A stretch of DNA of 64,000 nt from Pantoea sp. BAV 3049 (GTDB taxonomy: Bacteria > Pseudomonadota > Gammaproteobacteria > Enterobacterales > Enterobacteriaceae). This document shows, in pieces, positions 16,909 to 27,242 of this stretch. The stretch's first letter is position 1, and the number at the start of each line of letters is the position of its first letter. The notes under the pieces were generated by a model. That model searched no databases. It saw nothing but the letters and a program-made list of their open reading frames with translations, and was not told the DNA's origin. The DNA lies in contig NZ_WHOY01000031.1 of NCBI RefSeq assembly GCF_009765445.1, positions 2,932,405 to 2,996,404 on the forward strand, written 5' to 3'. The translations under genes and the position numbers were made by a program.

Positions 16909-19206
16909 CTACAGGTACTCAAATTCCGCGTTGTTGGTGCGGGCAGAATCCAGCCCGATCATCACGTTGAATTTACCCGGCTCAGCCACCTGCTGCATTC
17001 TTGCATTCCAGAATTGCAGTGCCTGAACATCAATCGGGAAGGTTACCGTCTTCGTCTCACCCGCTTTTAGCATAATGCGCTTAAAGCCCTTCAGCTCTTT
17101 TACCGGACGGCTGATGCTGGCCATTTCGTCATGCAGATACATCTGCACGACCGTTGCCCCCTCGCGGCTACCGGTGTTGGTTACCGTCACGCTGGCATTG
17201 ACCGTGCCGTTCCGCGGCATGGTTTTCGATGACAGGGTAACAGGCGACATCTTGAAGGTGGTGTAGCTCAGACCATAGCCGAACGGGAACAGCGGACCGT
17301 TGGCGGCATCATAGTAGTGCGAAGTGTATTTATTAGGCTTGTTCGCATCATACGGACGACCGGTGTTCAGGTGATTGTAGTAAATCGGGATCTGACCGAC
17401 CGAGCGTGGGAACGACATTGGCAGTTTACCCGACGGGTTGTAATCGCCAAACAGCACATCAGCAATGGCATTACCCCCTTCTGTACCGCTAAACCAGGTC
17501 TCCAGCAGTGCATCGGCCTGCATATTTTCTTTGACCAACGCCAGTGGACGGCCGTTCATCAGCACCAGTACCAGCGGTTTGCCGGTGGACTTCAGCGCGT
17601 CGATCAGCGCCAGCTGGCTTGGCGGAATGGTGATATCGCTGCGGCTGGAGGCTTCGTGCGCCATGCCCTGCGCTTCACCCACTACAGCCACCACCACATC
17701 AGATTTCTTCGCTGTGGCAACCGCTTCGTCGAGCATTTCTTTTGGCGAACGCGGGCCAACCGTCACCGCTTTCTCATAGATATTCAGGAAATCCTGAATC
17801 CCTTTGTTGTCGGTGATGTTAGCACCTTTGGCATACAGCACCGTGGCTTTACCTGCGGTGGCATTTTTCAGCCCCTGCAGCACAGTCACCGATTGTGAAA
17901 CCACACCTGCAGCCGACCAGCTGCCCATGATGTCACGCTGGCTGTCGGCCAGTGGGCCAATCAGCGCGATGGTGCCGGATTTTTTCAGCGGCAGCGTTTC
18001 AAGACGGTTTTTAAGCAGCACGATGCTTTTACGTGCCACATCACGGGCTTCCGCACGGTGCAGGCGGCTTTCCGCATTGGTGTCAGCCGGATCGCTGCCT
18101 TTCGGGCCCAGGTGGCTGTACGGGTCGTTAAACAGCCCCATATCATATTTGACGTTCAGCACGTGACGGGTGGCATCGTCGATCTCTTTCTCGCTTACCG
18201 CGCCACTTTTCACCAGGCCCGGCAGGTACTTGCTGTAGTACTCGTCGCTCATGCTCATGTTGACGCCAGCCTGAATCGCAATGCGCACTGCGTCCTGCGG
18301 ATCGCTGGCCACGCCATGCTTCATCAGCTCTTTGATTGCACCATGATCGCTGATGGTAATGCCCTTAAACTTCCAGTCATCGCGCAGCAGGTCTTTCAGC
18401 AACCAGCTGTCCGCCGTGGCCGGGACGCCATTCAGCGAGTTCAGTGCCACCATCACGCCACCGCTCCCGGCGTCCAGAGCAGCCTTGTAAGGCGGCAAAT
18501 AATCCTGAGCCAGACGCTGCGGGCTCATGTCCACCGTGTTGTAATCGCGCCCGCCCTCCACCGCGCCATAAGCCGCGAAGTGCTTGACGCTGGTCATCAC
18601 CGAGTAGCGATCGGCCGGACTTTTGCCCTGCATGGACTGCACCAGGGTGCGGCCCATCTGCGAAGTCAGATAAGTGTCCTCGCCAAATCCTTCAGAAACC
18701 CTGCCCCAGCGGGGTTCACGTGTGACATCCACCATCGGTGCCCAGGTCATGTTCAGGCCATCATCTGCCGCTTCATACGCGGAGATACGCCCCACTGCAG
18801 CCACTGCGTCCAGATCCCAACTGGAAGCAAGGCCAAGCGGAATTGGAAATACCGTGCGCTGGCCGTGCACCACATCATAGGCAAAAAACAGCGGAATTTT
18901 CAGGCGGCTGAGCTGCATCACCTGGTCCTGCATCGCCCGGATATCCTGACGGGTAACCGTGTTAAAAATGGCGCCGACCTGCTCATGTTTGATCATTTCA
19001 CGGATAGCCTCTTTCGGGTTATCCGGCCCGACGCTGATCAGCCTGAGCTGGCCAATTTTCTCGTCGAGGGTCATTTTTTTCAGCAGATCCGTCACAAACG
19101 CATCGCGGGCTTCCGGGGTTAAAGCATGTGGGCCAAACAAGTCGTCAGCAAAAGCAGGGTGTAACGTTAAGGCGGCAGCAAGGCTGACAGAGCAAATCCA
19201 TTTCAT
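16909..19206 (-). CDS. bglX: Periplasmic beta-glucosidase BglX (GH3)
   Basis: 765 residues, the length of E. coli BglX. The start at 19206 gives MKWICSVSLAAAL... with signal peptide cleaved after AFA-DD; a longer frame upstream (to 19263) is unlikely because it would bury the signal. GH3 N-terminal domain with the nucleophile Asp in ITISDHG (about residue 286), the middle alpha/beta sandwich (WFSGTEGGNAIADVLFG, PSGKLPMSFPRSVGQIP) and the C-terminal fibronectin-like domain. It removes terminal beta-linked glucose from oligosaccharides in the periplasm. Divergent from dld, as in E. coli. Confidence 0.96.
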   Translation of the reverse strand: MKWICSVSLAAALTLHPAFADDLFGPHALTPEARDAFVTDLLKKMTLDEKIGQLRLISVGPDNPKEAIREMIKHEQVGAIFNTVTRQDIRAMQDQVMQLSRLKIPLFFAYDVVHGQRTVFPIPLGLASSWDLDAVAAVGRISAYEAADDGLNMTWAPMVDVTREPRWGRVSEGFGEDTYLTSQMGRTLVQSMQGKSPADRYSVMTSVKHFAAYGAVEGGRDYNTVDMSPQRLAQDYLPPYKAALDAGSGGVMVALNSLNGVPATADSWLLKDLLRDDWKFKGITISDHGAIKELMKHGVASDPQDAVRIAIQAGVNMSMSDEYYSKYLPGLVKSGAVSEKEIDDATRHVLNVKYDMGLFNDPYSHLGPKGSDPADTNAESRLHRAEARDVARKSIVLLKNRLETLPLKKSGTIALIGPLADSQRDIMGSWSAAGVVSQSVTVLQGLKNATAGKATVLYAKGANITDNKGIQDFLNIYEKAVTVGPRSPKEMLDEAVATAKKSDVVVAVVGEAQGMAHEASSRSDITIPPSQLALIDALKSTGKPLVLVLMNGRPLALVKENMQADALLETWFSGTEGGNAIADVLFGDYNPSGKLPMSFPRSVGQIPIYYNHLNTGRPYDANKPNKYTSHYYDAANGPLFPFGYGLSYTTFKMSPVTLSSKTMPRNGTVNASVTVTNTGSREGATVVQMYLHDEMASISRPVKELKGFKRIMLKAGETKTVTFPIDVQALQFWNARMQQVAEPGKFNVMIGLDSARTNNAEFEYL

Positions 19207-19402
19207 CAGGGCGGTTTCTCTCAAGTAACTGCGGGGCAAGGATTTATTGAGTGACAAGGTCATAAGGCATTCAGTGTGCCATAAGTTGAGGATAGCAGGT
19301 AGTTTTCAACTCACTGCCGCGATCCACCTCTGATTTTTTAAAACCGGCAGCCTGTTCAGGGGGTGCTAAAATCAGCACGTGACATAAAAAAGGACAAAGG
19401 AT

Positions 19403-21112
19403 ATGCACAACGCCCCTTCCCCGGTCAGCCAAAAGCTGGTCACTGAGCTGGCCCGAGTAGTTGGCCGCCCCCATCTGCTGACCGATCCTCAACAAACTGA
19501 ACGCTACCGTAAAGGTTTTCGCTCCGGCTCTGGCGAGGCGCTGGCCGTGGTGTTCCCCGGCACGTTGCTGGAGCAGTGGCGGGTTCTGCAAGCCTGTGTG
19601 GCTGCCGATGCAATTGTTCTGATGCAGGCAGCAAACACCGGCCTGACCGAAGGTTCCACGCCAAATGGCAATGATTACGATCGCGATATCGTCATTATCA
19701 GCACCCTGCGGATGGACAAGATCCAGCTACTCGACGAAGGCAAACAGGTGCTGGCTTTTCCCGGCAGCACGCTCTGGCAGCTGGAAAAAATCCTCAAGCC
19801 GCTGGGGCGTGAGCCCCATTCGGTCATCGGTTCTTCCTGCATTGGCGCTTCAGTACTGGGCGGCATTTGCAATAATTCCGGCGGCTCGCTGATTAAGCGT
19901 GGTCCCGCTTACAGTGAAATGGCGCTGTATGCGCAGATCGATGCCGGAGGCAAGCTGACGCTGGTCAATCATCTGGGAATCGATCTTGGCAGCACGCCGG
20001 AACAGATCCTCAGCCGCCTGGACGATAAAACATGGCAGCAAAGTGACGTGAAGCACGATGCGCGCCATGCCTCAGATCATGAATATGCCACGCGCGTGCG
20101 CGATGTGCAGGCAGACACGCCTTCCCGGTTCAACGCCGATGCCCGCAGGTTATTCGAGGCGTCAGGGTGTGCGGGTAAACTGGCCGTGTTCGCCGTGCGG
20201 CTGGACACGTTTGCCAGTGAAAAGTCGCAGCAGGTCTTTTATATCGGCACCAATAACCCAGGCGTACTGGATGAGCTGCGCCGCCATATTCTCAGCCAGT
20301 TCAGCGAACTGCCGGTGGCGGGTGAATATCTGCACCGCGATATCTTTGACGTTGCGGAAGTCTACGGGAAAGACACCTTCGTGATGATCGACAAACTGGG
20401 CACCGACAAGATGCCGCTATTTTTCACGCTTAAAGGCCGCGTGGATGCCTGGCTGAAAAAAATCAGTTTCGTCAGACCGAACCTGACGGATCGCCTGCTG
20501 CAGAAAGTCAGCAATCTGCTGCCCTCACACCTGCCCGCGCGTCTCAGGCAGTATCGTGACCGGTTTGAACATCACCTGATGCTGAAGATGGCCGGACCGG
20601 GTATTGATGAAGCCCGCAAGTATCTGCAGAGCTACTTCGCTCAGGCCGAAGGGGAATTTTTTGAATGTACGCCGGAAGAAGGCGCGAAAGCGTTTCTGCA
20701 CCGCTTTGCCGCAGCGGGCGCGGCCGTGCGCTATCACGCCGTCCATCATGACGAGGTCGAAGACATTCTGGCGCTGGATATCGCCCTGCGCCGTAACGAC
20801 CGGGACTGGTTTGAGCAGCTGCCCGCAGAGTTTGACGATGCGCTGGTGCACCGGCTCTACTACGGCCACTTCTTCTGCCACGTTTTCCATCAGGATTACA
20901 TTGTGAAAAAGGGCGTGGATGCCCACGCCCTGAAGGAGAAGATGTTGGCTATTCTGGCCGATCGCGGGGCCGAATACCCGGCTGAACACAACGTCGGTCA
21001 TCTGTATCAGGCCAGGCCGCAGCTGAAAGCCTTTTATCAGCAGCTTGACCCTACCAACAGCCTCAATCCTGGGATCGGCAAAACCACCAAAGCAAAAAAC
21101 TGGGGGAATTAA
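19403..21112 (+). CDS. dld: Quinone-dependent D-lactate dehydrogenase Dld
   Basis: 569 residues against 571 in E. coli. Peripheral inner-membrane flavoprotein that oxidises D-lactate to pyruvate and reduces quinone. The FAD-binding PCMH part is at about 40-210 (ALQ-free form with PGSTLWQLEKIL and SVLGGICNNSGGSLI), the cap domain follows, and the Dld-specific membrane-binding region with basic residues lies at about 330-400. The AAAGGA ribosome site is well placed. The stop overlaps by 4 bases the stop of the convergent mechanosensitive channel gene, so transcription of the two may interfere. Confidence 0.95.
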   Translation: MHNAPSPVSQKLVTELARVVGRPHLLTDPQQTERYRKGFRSGSGEALAVVFPGTLLEQWRVLQACVAADAIVLMQAANTGLTEGSTPNGNDYDRDIVIISTLRMDKIQLLDEGKQVLAFPGSTLWQLEKILKPLGREPHSVIGSSCIGASVLGGICNNSGGSLIKRGPAYSEMALYAQIDAGGKLTLVNHLGIDLGSTPEQILSRLDDKTWQQSDVKHDARHASDHEYATRVRDVQADTPSRFNADARRLFEASGCAGKLAVFAVRLDTFASEKSQQVFYIGTNNPGVLDELRRHILSQFSELPVAGEYLHRDIFDVAEVYGKDTFVMIDKLGTDKMPLFFTLKGRVDAWLKKISFVRPNLTDRLLQKVSNLLPSHLPARLRQYRDRFEHHLMLKMAGPGIDEARKYLQSYFAQAEGEFFECTPEEGAKAFLHRFAAAGAAVRYHAVHHDEVEDILALDIALRRNDRDWFEQLPAEFDDALVHRLYYGHFFCHVFHQDYIVKKGVDAHALKEKMLAILADRGAEYPAEHNVGHLYQARPQLKAFYQQLDPTNSLNPGIGKTTKAKNWGN

Positions 21113-23547
21113 GGAAGATCGCCCTGATCCACCACCACTTTCTGACCGTTCCGCTGTTCCACAATCATCGTCTGCGGCGTGGAGAGCACCACGCCCTCTT
21201 TCCGCAGGCGGGTGAGAATATCAAACAACAGGTCGCTCTTCGCGCCTGATACCTGGCGCGGGCTGGCCACGTTGCCAGTCACCGCCAGCACAATTCCTGC
21301 CGAAGTCAGGTCTTTGAAGCTCACAGAAGGTTCCGGCGTTTCCAGGATCCGCTCATTTTCAATAAACACGTCCAGCAGCAGCTGACGAACCAGCACCGGG
21401 TCGATATCCAGCGGGAATGTCAGGGTGATGGTGGTTACGCCCTGCGCATTGCCCATGGTGGCGTTACGCACGTTTTGCGAAATAAACTGCGAGTTCGGCA
21501 CGATCACCGTTGATTTATCGCTCAGCTGGATCTCGGTGGCACGCACATTAATGCGGCGGATATCCCCTTCAATCCCACTGATGCTCACCAGGTCCCCTAC
21601 TTTCACCGGGCGTTCCGTCAACAGGATCAGGCCGGAGATAAAATTCTTCACGATCTCCTGCAGGCCGAAACCGATACCTACCGACAGGGCGCTGACGATC
21701 CACGCCAGCTTGTTCCACTGCAGCCCCATAATCGACAGCGCCAGCAGGAACACCACCACGTAGCCGACGTTGCTGAACAGAGTGATCAGCGAGACGCGCA
21801 TTCCGGCGTCCATAGTGGTTTTTGGCAGGAAGTCCTGGTCGAGCCAGCGCTTGACCGAACGCAGCACGTAGATGCCGACAATCAGGCAAAGTAACGCATT
21901 CAGCACATGGGCAGGCACGATATTCAGCGACTCCAGCCCCTTACCGCCCCAGAACTCAATGGCTTTCTGTACCAGCTCGATCGGGGTCGCGCTGCCAAAA
22001 GTCCCGTTGAGCAGCGCCATCGCAGCCGCCAGCACCAGAATGGTTTTACCGATCGCGCCAAGCAGTGCTGCGACCTGCGACAGGTGGCGCTCATCCACAT
22101 TCAGCGAGCGCTGGATGCTTTTACCGGAAGCGTTATTGGTCGAAAACAGACTTTCGCTGCCATCCGCTACCAGCTGGCTGAGAATATAGAACGAGCCGAA
22201 CACAATGCCCATCCAGATCAGCTCATAGCTCAGGAAGCGCGCCAGCGTCACATAACCAATCACCAGCGCCACCAGAATGGCCACGCCCACCAGGGTGATG
22301 GCCATCTGGATCAGACCGACCAGCGTGGATTTGGCTTCCGGCTGCCCGCCTTCCAGAATCATTTTTCGGCGAACGCGGTTAGTACGAATGCTGATGGACA
22401 ACGCCATGGCACCAATCAGCAGCGCGGTAATGCCGTTCGCCAGCACCGTCGTGCCCACACTGGTATTGGCGCTGCTGTTGAGGATCTCAATAGTCTGGAA
22501 GACGAACACCAACGCGGCAGTCAGCGGCGGGAACGGCTTCAGCGCCAGAGCAACCTGATTGGAGATATTTGGCAGTCGCCAGGAAGGACGGCGCGTTGAC
22601 AGGAATGCCCTGCCCAGCCCGGCAATCAGCCCGCAGAGAATGCTCAGGCCGACCAGCTTGTCGGCAAATGTCCGTACATCATCCACCACGTCGTCATGGC
22701 GGGTAAAGGCAAGGTCGAGGAAATTAAAGGCCAGCACCACAGCGGCCAGCGTGGTCATGGCGATCGCGGCAGCGAGGAAGCTACGGCGCAGGCGGCCTTC
22801 CGGCAGCAAATGGATGCCCACCCAGGCCAGAAACTCTTCCAGATAGCGGCGGCCAAAAGTGGCGACCAGCCCGGCCAGCACCACCCAGAACACGGTGCCA
22901 ATCCGCCAGCCCGGCTGCCAGGAGAGCACGGCGGTATCCGCCAGTTCACCAATGAAATCACTGACTTTAGCTGCGTCATCGCTTTGGGTATTGAACATCG
23001 GTGCCCAGAAACGCGGGCCGAAGATACTGCCGGCATTCAGCGCCAGCTGGGTTTTCAGCGCATCACGGCGCAGGTTGACGATCTGTGCAGAGAGGTTAAT
23101 CGCCCCGCTTTTAATCGCTTCAGCCTGCTTGATCTGATCGTCCGTTTTGCCCTTCTGGCTCTCCAGGTTTTTGCGCTTGCTGGTGACTTCGGCGGTCTCT
23201 TTCACGCCGCTTTCCGGTTTGGGAGCCGGACCCAGCACCGCCAGCTGAGCCTGCAACTGCGCACGCTGGGGGATAATCCCCTGCATCAGCGTATCGGCAT
23301 CTCCTGACAGCTCCAGCGCCATATCATTCAGCGCGGAAAGGCGGCTGTCGTTGGTTTCGCCGGAAACCTGCTGCTTAATCTTATCCAGCACCTTCTGCAT
23401 TTTCGGCAATTCAACTGCGGCGTTCACTTTGGCCGGAGCGTCACCATTTTGCTGGCTGGAGTCGTCGGAGGCCGCCTGAACCATCACCGGAGAGCAGGCG
23501 AACAGGACTAGCAGGCAGACGCGAAAGAAGGTTAATAAGGTAGACAT
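21109..23547 (-). CDS. Mechanosensitive channel, MscS superfamily with DUF3772 domain
   Basis: 812 residues. Signal peptide (about 1-25, cleaved near VQA), periplasmic coiled-coil DUF3772 region (about 45-200), about ten membrane segments, and the MscS pore and beta domain at about 600-780: IVSALSVGIGFGLQEIVKNF is the pore helix, then ERPVKVGDLVSISGIEGD and IVPNSQFISQNVRN. It should open under membrane tension during hypo-osmotic shock. E. coli has no DUF3772 channel here; this is an Erwinia/Pantoea/Pseudomonas-type protein. It sits between dld and pbpG, adjacent genes in E. coli. Confidence 0.88.
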   Translation of the reverse strand: MSTLLTFFRVCLLVLFACSPVMVQAASDDSSQQNGDAPAKVNAAVELPKMQKVLDKIKQQVSGETNDSRLSALNDMALELSGDADTLMQGIIPQRAQLQAQLAVLGPAPKPESGVKETAEVTSKRKNLESQKGKTDDQIKQAEAIKSGAINLSAQIVNLRRDALKTQLALNAGSIFGPRFWAPMFNTQSDDAAKVSDFIGELADTAVLSWQPGWRIGTVFWVVLAGLVATFGRRYLEEFLAWVGIHLLPEGRLRRSFLAAAIAMTTLAAVVLAFNFLDLAFTRHDDVVDDVRTFADKLVGLSILCGLIAGLGRAFLSTRRPSWRLPNISNQVALALKPFPPLTAALVFVFQTIEILNSSANTSVGTTVLANGITALLIGAMALSISIRTNRVRRKMILEGGQPEAKSTLVGLIQMAITLVGVAILVALVIGYVTLARFLSYELIWMGIVFGSFYILSQLVADGSESLFSTNNASGKSIQRSLNVDERHLSQVAALLGAIGKTILVLAAAMALLNGTFGSATPIELVQKAIEFWGGKGLESLNIVPAHVLNALLCLIVGIYVLRSVKRWLDQDFLPKTTMDAGMRVSLITLFSNVGYVVVFLLALSIMGLQWNKLAWIVSALSVGIGFGLQEIVKNFISGLILLTERPVKVGDLVSISGIEGDIRRINVRATEIQLSDKSTVIVPNSQFISQNVRNATMGNAQGVTTITLTFPLDIDPVLVRQLLLDVFIENERILETPEPSVSFKDLTSAGIVLAVTGNVASPRQVSGAKSDLLFDILTRLRKEGVVLSTPQTMIVEQRNGQKVVVDQGDLP

Positions 23548-23648
23548 GAAAATTTCCAGATATAAAGACGAGGCCGGACAAAACCGGCACCAGAAAATCT
23601 TGCGCCAGTCTATGCTTTTGCCCGGTCTGAAACTATAAGATTTCTTAA

Positions 23649-24596
23649 CTACTCGACGTTTTCTGCAACACTGCCGTTACTGACCATATCTGCCGCTTTC
23701 TGTTTCTTATAGCTCAGCGCGGCGGCCGGGACCGGCGAGGCCTTACCGGTTTCCATCCAGGTCCGCAGACGGTTAGCGTCAGCAAAATGGGTATATTTAC
23801 CGAAGGCATCCATCACCACCAGCGCCACCGGACGCTGATTGATCACCGTACGCATCACCAGACAGTGACCGGCTTCATTAGTAAAACCGGTTTTGGTCAG
23901 CTGGATATTCCAGTCCGGGCGATAAACCAGATGATTGGTGTTACGGAAGGGCAGAGTGTAGTTCGGGCTTTTGAAGGTCGCCATGTCTTCATGGGTGGTG
24001 CTGAGCTGGCCAATCAGCGGGTAGCGTTTGGTGGCAATCAGCAGTTTAGTCAGGTCGCGTGCCGTTGAAACGTTCTCGACAGACAGGCCGGTCGGCTCAA
24101 CGTAGCGGGTATGGGTCATGCCCAGTTCGCGGGCTTTGGCATTCATCGCGCGGATAAAAGCGTCGTAGCCGCCCGGATAGTGATGAGCCAGGCTGGCTGC
24201 CGCACGGTTTTCAGAGGACATCAGCGCCAACAGCATCATATTTTTACGGCTGATTTCACTGTTCAGACGCACGCGGGAGTAAACGCCGCGCATCTCTGGC
24301 GTATGGCTGATATCCACATTCAGCATCTCGTCCATCGGCAGATGGGCATCCAGCGTCACCATCACCGTCATCAGTTTGGTGATTGAGGCCATTGGACGAA
24401 CCAGATCGGGGTGGCTGGCGTAAATCACCTTATTGCTGTTGAGGTCGACGATCATCGCGCTGCCAGAGGCGATTTGCGGCTGTGTCAGAGGGGCCACATC
24501 AACGAGACGATTGCTGGCATCGGCCTGAGGCACGAAAACCTGTCCAGAAAAAAGCAAAGCCAGACTCAAGAGAGATATGCGAATTTTTGCAGGCAT
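23649..24596 (-). CDS. pbpG: D-alanyl-D-alanine endopeptidase PBP7
   Basis: 315 residues. Signal peptide (cleaved after DA-S, about residue 27), serine nucleophile in SITK (71-74), second motif SEN near residue 130, third motif KTG near residue 236. PBP7 cuts DD-crosslinks in peptidoglycan in the periplasm. E. coli homologue 310 residues; order dld-pbpG-yohC is conserved. A long free tail after residue 290 is polar. Confidence 0.95.
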   Translation of the reverse strand: MPAKIRISLLSLALLFSGQVFVPQADASNRLVDVAPLTQPQIASGSAMIVDLNSNKVIYASHPDLVRPMASITKLMTVMVTLDAHLPMDEMLNVDISHTPEMRGVYSRVRLNSEISRKNMMLLALMSSENRAAASLAHHYPGGYDAFIRAMNAKARELGMTHTRYVEPTGLSVENVSTARDLTKLLIATKRYPLIGQLSTTHEDMATFKSPNYTLPFRNTNHLVYRPDWNIQLTKTGFTNEAGHCLVMRTVINQRPVALVVMDAFGKYTHFADANRLRTWMETGKASPVPAAALSYKKQKAADMVSNGSVAENVE

Positions 24597-24745
24597 CTTT
24601 TAAAAACTTAACCGGGGAGTGATTCAGGTGCGACACGGCCGCACGCCGCCACCGCGAAAAGCAGGCCTCACGGGGCTGGCTAGCGCATAATACGCCGGAG
24701 ACTAAGGTTTTTCCTACAGGATATTCGTTTCTGAGCGTTAATGAG

Positions 24746-24769
24746 CTGCCGCCGGTAACCCGGCGGCAG
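24746..24769 (-). terminator. Strong hairpin after yohC, possible terminator
   Basis: Ten-base perfect stem CTGCCGCCGG / CCGGCGGCAG with a 4-base loop, 6 bases after the yohC stop. The T-tract is weak on both strands, so it may stabilise the mRNA end or attenuate transcription rather than end it fully. Confidence 0.45.
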
Positions 24770-24775
24770 AAAATG

Positions 24776-25363
24776 TCAGAAAAGTTGATAACCGTAACCC
24801 CATAACACCACGGTCAGGGCCATTAATACTTCAAATACCAGAATGCCAATTGCCAGCGTTGAGCCGGAAAAACGCAGGCTCTCTTCGCGGTCAATATTCA
24901 GAAACATTGGGATACCGACGTAGAGTAAATAGCCGGTATAGACCAGAGCCAGCGCACCGACAAAAACGCATAGCCAGACCAGCGGATAGAGCGCGACCAG
25001 CCCACTGATAAACAACGGCGTTGCCACATATCCGGCAAACACGGTACAGCGGCGCAGACCCGGGCGCTGCGGGTAGTCACGGGCCATCCAGTAAATCACC
25101 CTGCCCATTACCGCCACTCCGCCGAGGATCAGGGCATAGAAAAGAATCGCCAGAGCAAAGGCGTTAAACAGTGAGAGAGGGATGTTTTGCTGAGAGCCAA
25201 GATCCCAGCCAAACTGCGTGGTGCCGATAAACGCACAGATCACCGGGATCAGTGCCATAAGCAGGACGTGGTGCGTGTAGTGATGAGAGACCGTTTCGTT
25301 CTCTTGCTTGATATCACGCATCTCCCGGTCAGGATGCGCAAGAAGTCCCCAGACATGGTTCAT
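24776..25363 (-). CDS. yohC: YohC, Yip1-family inner-membrane protein
   Basis: 195 residues with about five hydrophobic segments (from about residue 33 on). The Yip1 pattern is visible in WGLLAHPDREM at the start and the late LYVGIPMFLNIDREESL segment. Place between pbpG and yohD and length (E. coli 195) support the symbol. Function unknown. The 350-base gap to yohD holds an ERIC element. Confidence 0.9.
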   Translation of the reverse strand: MNHVWGLLAHPDREMRDIKQENETVSHHYTHHVLLMALIPVICAFIGTTQFGWDLGSQQNIPLSLFNAFALAILFYALILGGVAVMGRVIYWMARDYPQRPGLRRCTVFAGYVATPLFISGLVALYPLVWLCVFVGALALVYTGYLLYVGIPMFLNIDREESLRFSGSTLAIGILVFEVLMALTVVLWGYGYQLF

Positions 25364-25569
25364 ATCTTCACTCCTCTGCTACAACGAGCCGCCGGTCAGT
25401 GGGAAGATGGCGGATTACTTCAAGTATAAATGGTCGTGACATGTTTGTTTTTTCGCCAGACTGACTTCGCGCTAATCAATTCAATTTGCAGTAAAAAAAA
25501 ACACAAATATCGCTAACTTTCAGCCAGGTTTAAGCCAAAGCGGTTAGACTTACCTGCTTTACAGTCAAA

Positions 25570-25682
25570 ATAATTCAAGCTACAGGAACACGGCCAGCGA
25601 GCAAATCCGCTGGAACTTACTTAAGTGAGAGACAGAGGTGCGCTCGTGCAGCCAACACACCTGTAGCTTGAAGTATGGAGGC
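25570..25682 (-). repeat. ERIC-like palindromic repeat
   Basis: The ends are inverted: TAATTCAAGCTACAGG (25570-25585) and CCTGTAGCTTGAAGTAT (25660-25676). The centre has CTTACTTAAG, and both CAGCGAGC and GCAGCCAAC blocks of the enterobacterial repetitive intergenic consensus are recognisable. The copy is about 113 bases, slightly shorter and diverged from the consensus as I recall it. It lies between yohC and yohD, ending 30 bases before the yohD start, so it is probably transcribed in the yohD leader. Confidence 0.75.
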
Positions 25683-25712
25683 TAAGCGCATCAACCGCAG
25701 GAGGAAGGGCAT

Positions 25713-26312
25713 ATGGATGTCAATCATCTGATCTCGCAGTACGGTTATCTGGCGCTGTTTATTGGCTGTATTGCCGAAGGGGAAACGTTCACGCTGCTGG
25801 GCGGCGTGGCGGCGCATGAAGGGCTGTTACACTATGGCCTGGTGGTTCTGGTCGCTATGGCTGGCGGCATCCTGGGCGATACCGCCCTGTTCTTTGTTGG
25901 CCGCCACTACGGTTCGGCGATCCTGAAGCGGTTTAAAAAGCATCAGAAGCAGATCGCTAAAGCCAACAAACTGATCCACAAACGTCCGGTCCTGTTTGTG
26001 ATCGGTGTAAGATTTATGTACGGCCTGCGCATTCTTGGCCCGATTATTATCGGAGCCAGCAGGCTGAAACCACAAAAATTCTTATTGCTCAACGTGATTG
26101 GTGCGGTGGCGTGGGCGCTGATTTTCGTCACTCTTGGCTACGTGGGCGGCCAGGTGATTGCCCCGTGGTTGCACACGCTGGATCACCACCTGAAGAAACT
26201 GTTCTGGGTGCTGCTGGCGATAGCGGTAGTCTGGGGGATCCGGCTGTACTATAAGCACCGCTCGGATCGCCAGCCAGATGACGAGGAAGAGGACGATCCT
26301 AAAGCTGGGTGA
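25713..26312 (+). CDS. yohD: YohD, DedA-family membrane protein
   Basis: 199 residues. DedA family (SNARE-associated/VTT) with the amphipathic re-entrant motif around EGETFTLLGG (about 22-31), a GDTALFFVGRHYG segment (about 53-65) and the conserved Arg in RFMYGLRILGP. DedA proteins are tied to lipid scrambling, proton motive force and envelope integrity. The C-terminus is strongly acidic (EEEDD). The ATG has a strong AGGAGG ribosome site. Orthology is supported by the yohC-yohD-yohF order. Confidence 0.9.
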   Translation: MDVNHLISQYGYLALFIGCIAEGETFTLLGGVAAHEGLLHYGLVVLVAMAGGILGDTALFFVGRHYGSAILKRFKKHQKQIAKANKLIHKRPVLFVIGVRFMYGLRILGPIIIGASRLKPQKFLLLNVIGAVAWALIFVTLGYVGGQVIAPWLHTLDHHLKKLFWVLLAIAVVWGIRLYYKHRSDRQPDDEEEDDPKAG

Positions 26313-26318
26313 ATTCCG

Positions 26319-27095
26319 TCACTTCTGCATAAAGAACTGCGGATTAGCCAGCATAAAACCACCGTCAACAACAAATGACTGACCGGTAGTGTAGGTCGAC
26401 CACTGCGAGCAGAGCCATGCAACCAGACTGGCCACTTCCCGCGTGTCGCCCGGCCTGCCTGCCGGGATTTCCGGTATTGAAATGCGGTGTGCATCTTCAT
26501 TGGTCATGTTATTGATCGGTGTGGCAATTGCGCCGGGTGCCACCGAGTTGACCAGAACTTTATGCGGTATCAGGCTCAGCGCCATGGATTTAGTCAGGCC
26601 GCCCAGTGCATGTTTCGCTGCGGTGTAAGCCACCGATCCCGGCAGCGGCGTGTGCTCATGCACCGAGGTAATATTGATAATTCTGCCGCCTTGCCCCTGT
26701 TTGACCATGTGACGCGCCGCAATCTGCGAGCAAAGAAAGGCTCCGTCCACGTCTACCGAAAAAACCTTACGCCAGTCTTCAAAGGTGGTCTCCAGAAAAT
26801 CGGCTTTCAGGTTTGCACCGGCGTTATTGACCAGCACGTCAATCCGCCCAAGTCGGGCAATCAGCGCTTCCAGTGAACGACTGCCTTCCTGCGGGTCGCC
26901 CAAATCTATTTGCTCAATTTCGGCCTTTTTACCCAGTTCCCTGACCTGCCGGGCCGTCTCTTCCGCGCCCTTACTCTCCGACCGCCAGGTAATACCCAGG
27001 TCAAAACCCTGCTGCGCCAGCATTACGGCACACGCCTGTCCGATACCGGAATTCGAACCGGTCACAATAGCCACTTTATTCTCTGGGATGCTCAT
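26319..27095 (-). CDS. yohF: YohF, SDR-family oxidoreductase
   Basis: 258 residues from the ATG at 27095, preceded by GGAGAG; longer in-frame starts have no ribosome site. NAD(P) motif TGSNSGIG (about 13-20), NNAG near 90, and catalytic Ser/Tyr/Lys in ITSVHEHTPLPG and AYTAAKHALGG. High similarity to E. coli YohF throughout, including GGFMLANPQF at the end. Substrate unknown. Convergent with yohD, 6 bases apart. Confidence 0.9.
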   Translation of the reverse strand: MSIPENKVAIVTGSNSGIGQACAVMLAQQGFDLGITWRSESKGAEETARQVRELGKKAEIEQIDLGDPQEGSRSLEALIARLGRIDVLVNNAGANLKADFLETTFEDWRKVFSVDVDGAFLCSQIAARHMVKQGQGGRIINITSVHEHTPLPGSVAYTAAKHALGGLTKSMALSLIPHKVLVNSVAPGAIATPINNMTNEDAHRISIPEIPAGRPGDTREVASLVAWLCSQWSTYTTGQSFVVDGGFMLANPQFFMQK

Positions 27096-27242
27096 GGTTC
27101 TCTCCTTTTTCATGGTGATAGCCTTCAGCAAGTATAGAAGAGGAAAAAAGACGCTGGTTTACACCTCGTTGCGCTTCCCTGCCCCGTAACGCGCAGCCAG
27201 TGACTATAGTTAGCGGTAACACCGACAACGCCGGGGAATGGA

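Noticed and set aside
18058..19122. 354-codon open frame on the plus strand inside bglX
   Set aside because: Antisense shadow of a clear bglX orthologue; no ribosome site and composition rich in His, Arg and Gln.
21907..22599. 230-codon plus-strand frame inside the mechanosensitive channel gene
   Set aside because: Antisense shadow; the channel motifs are on the other strand.
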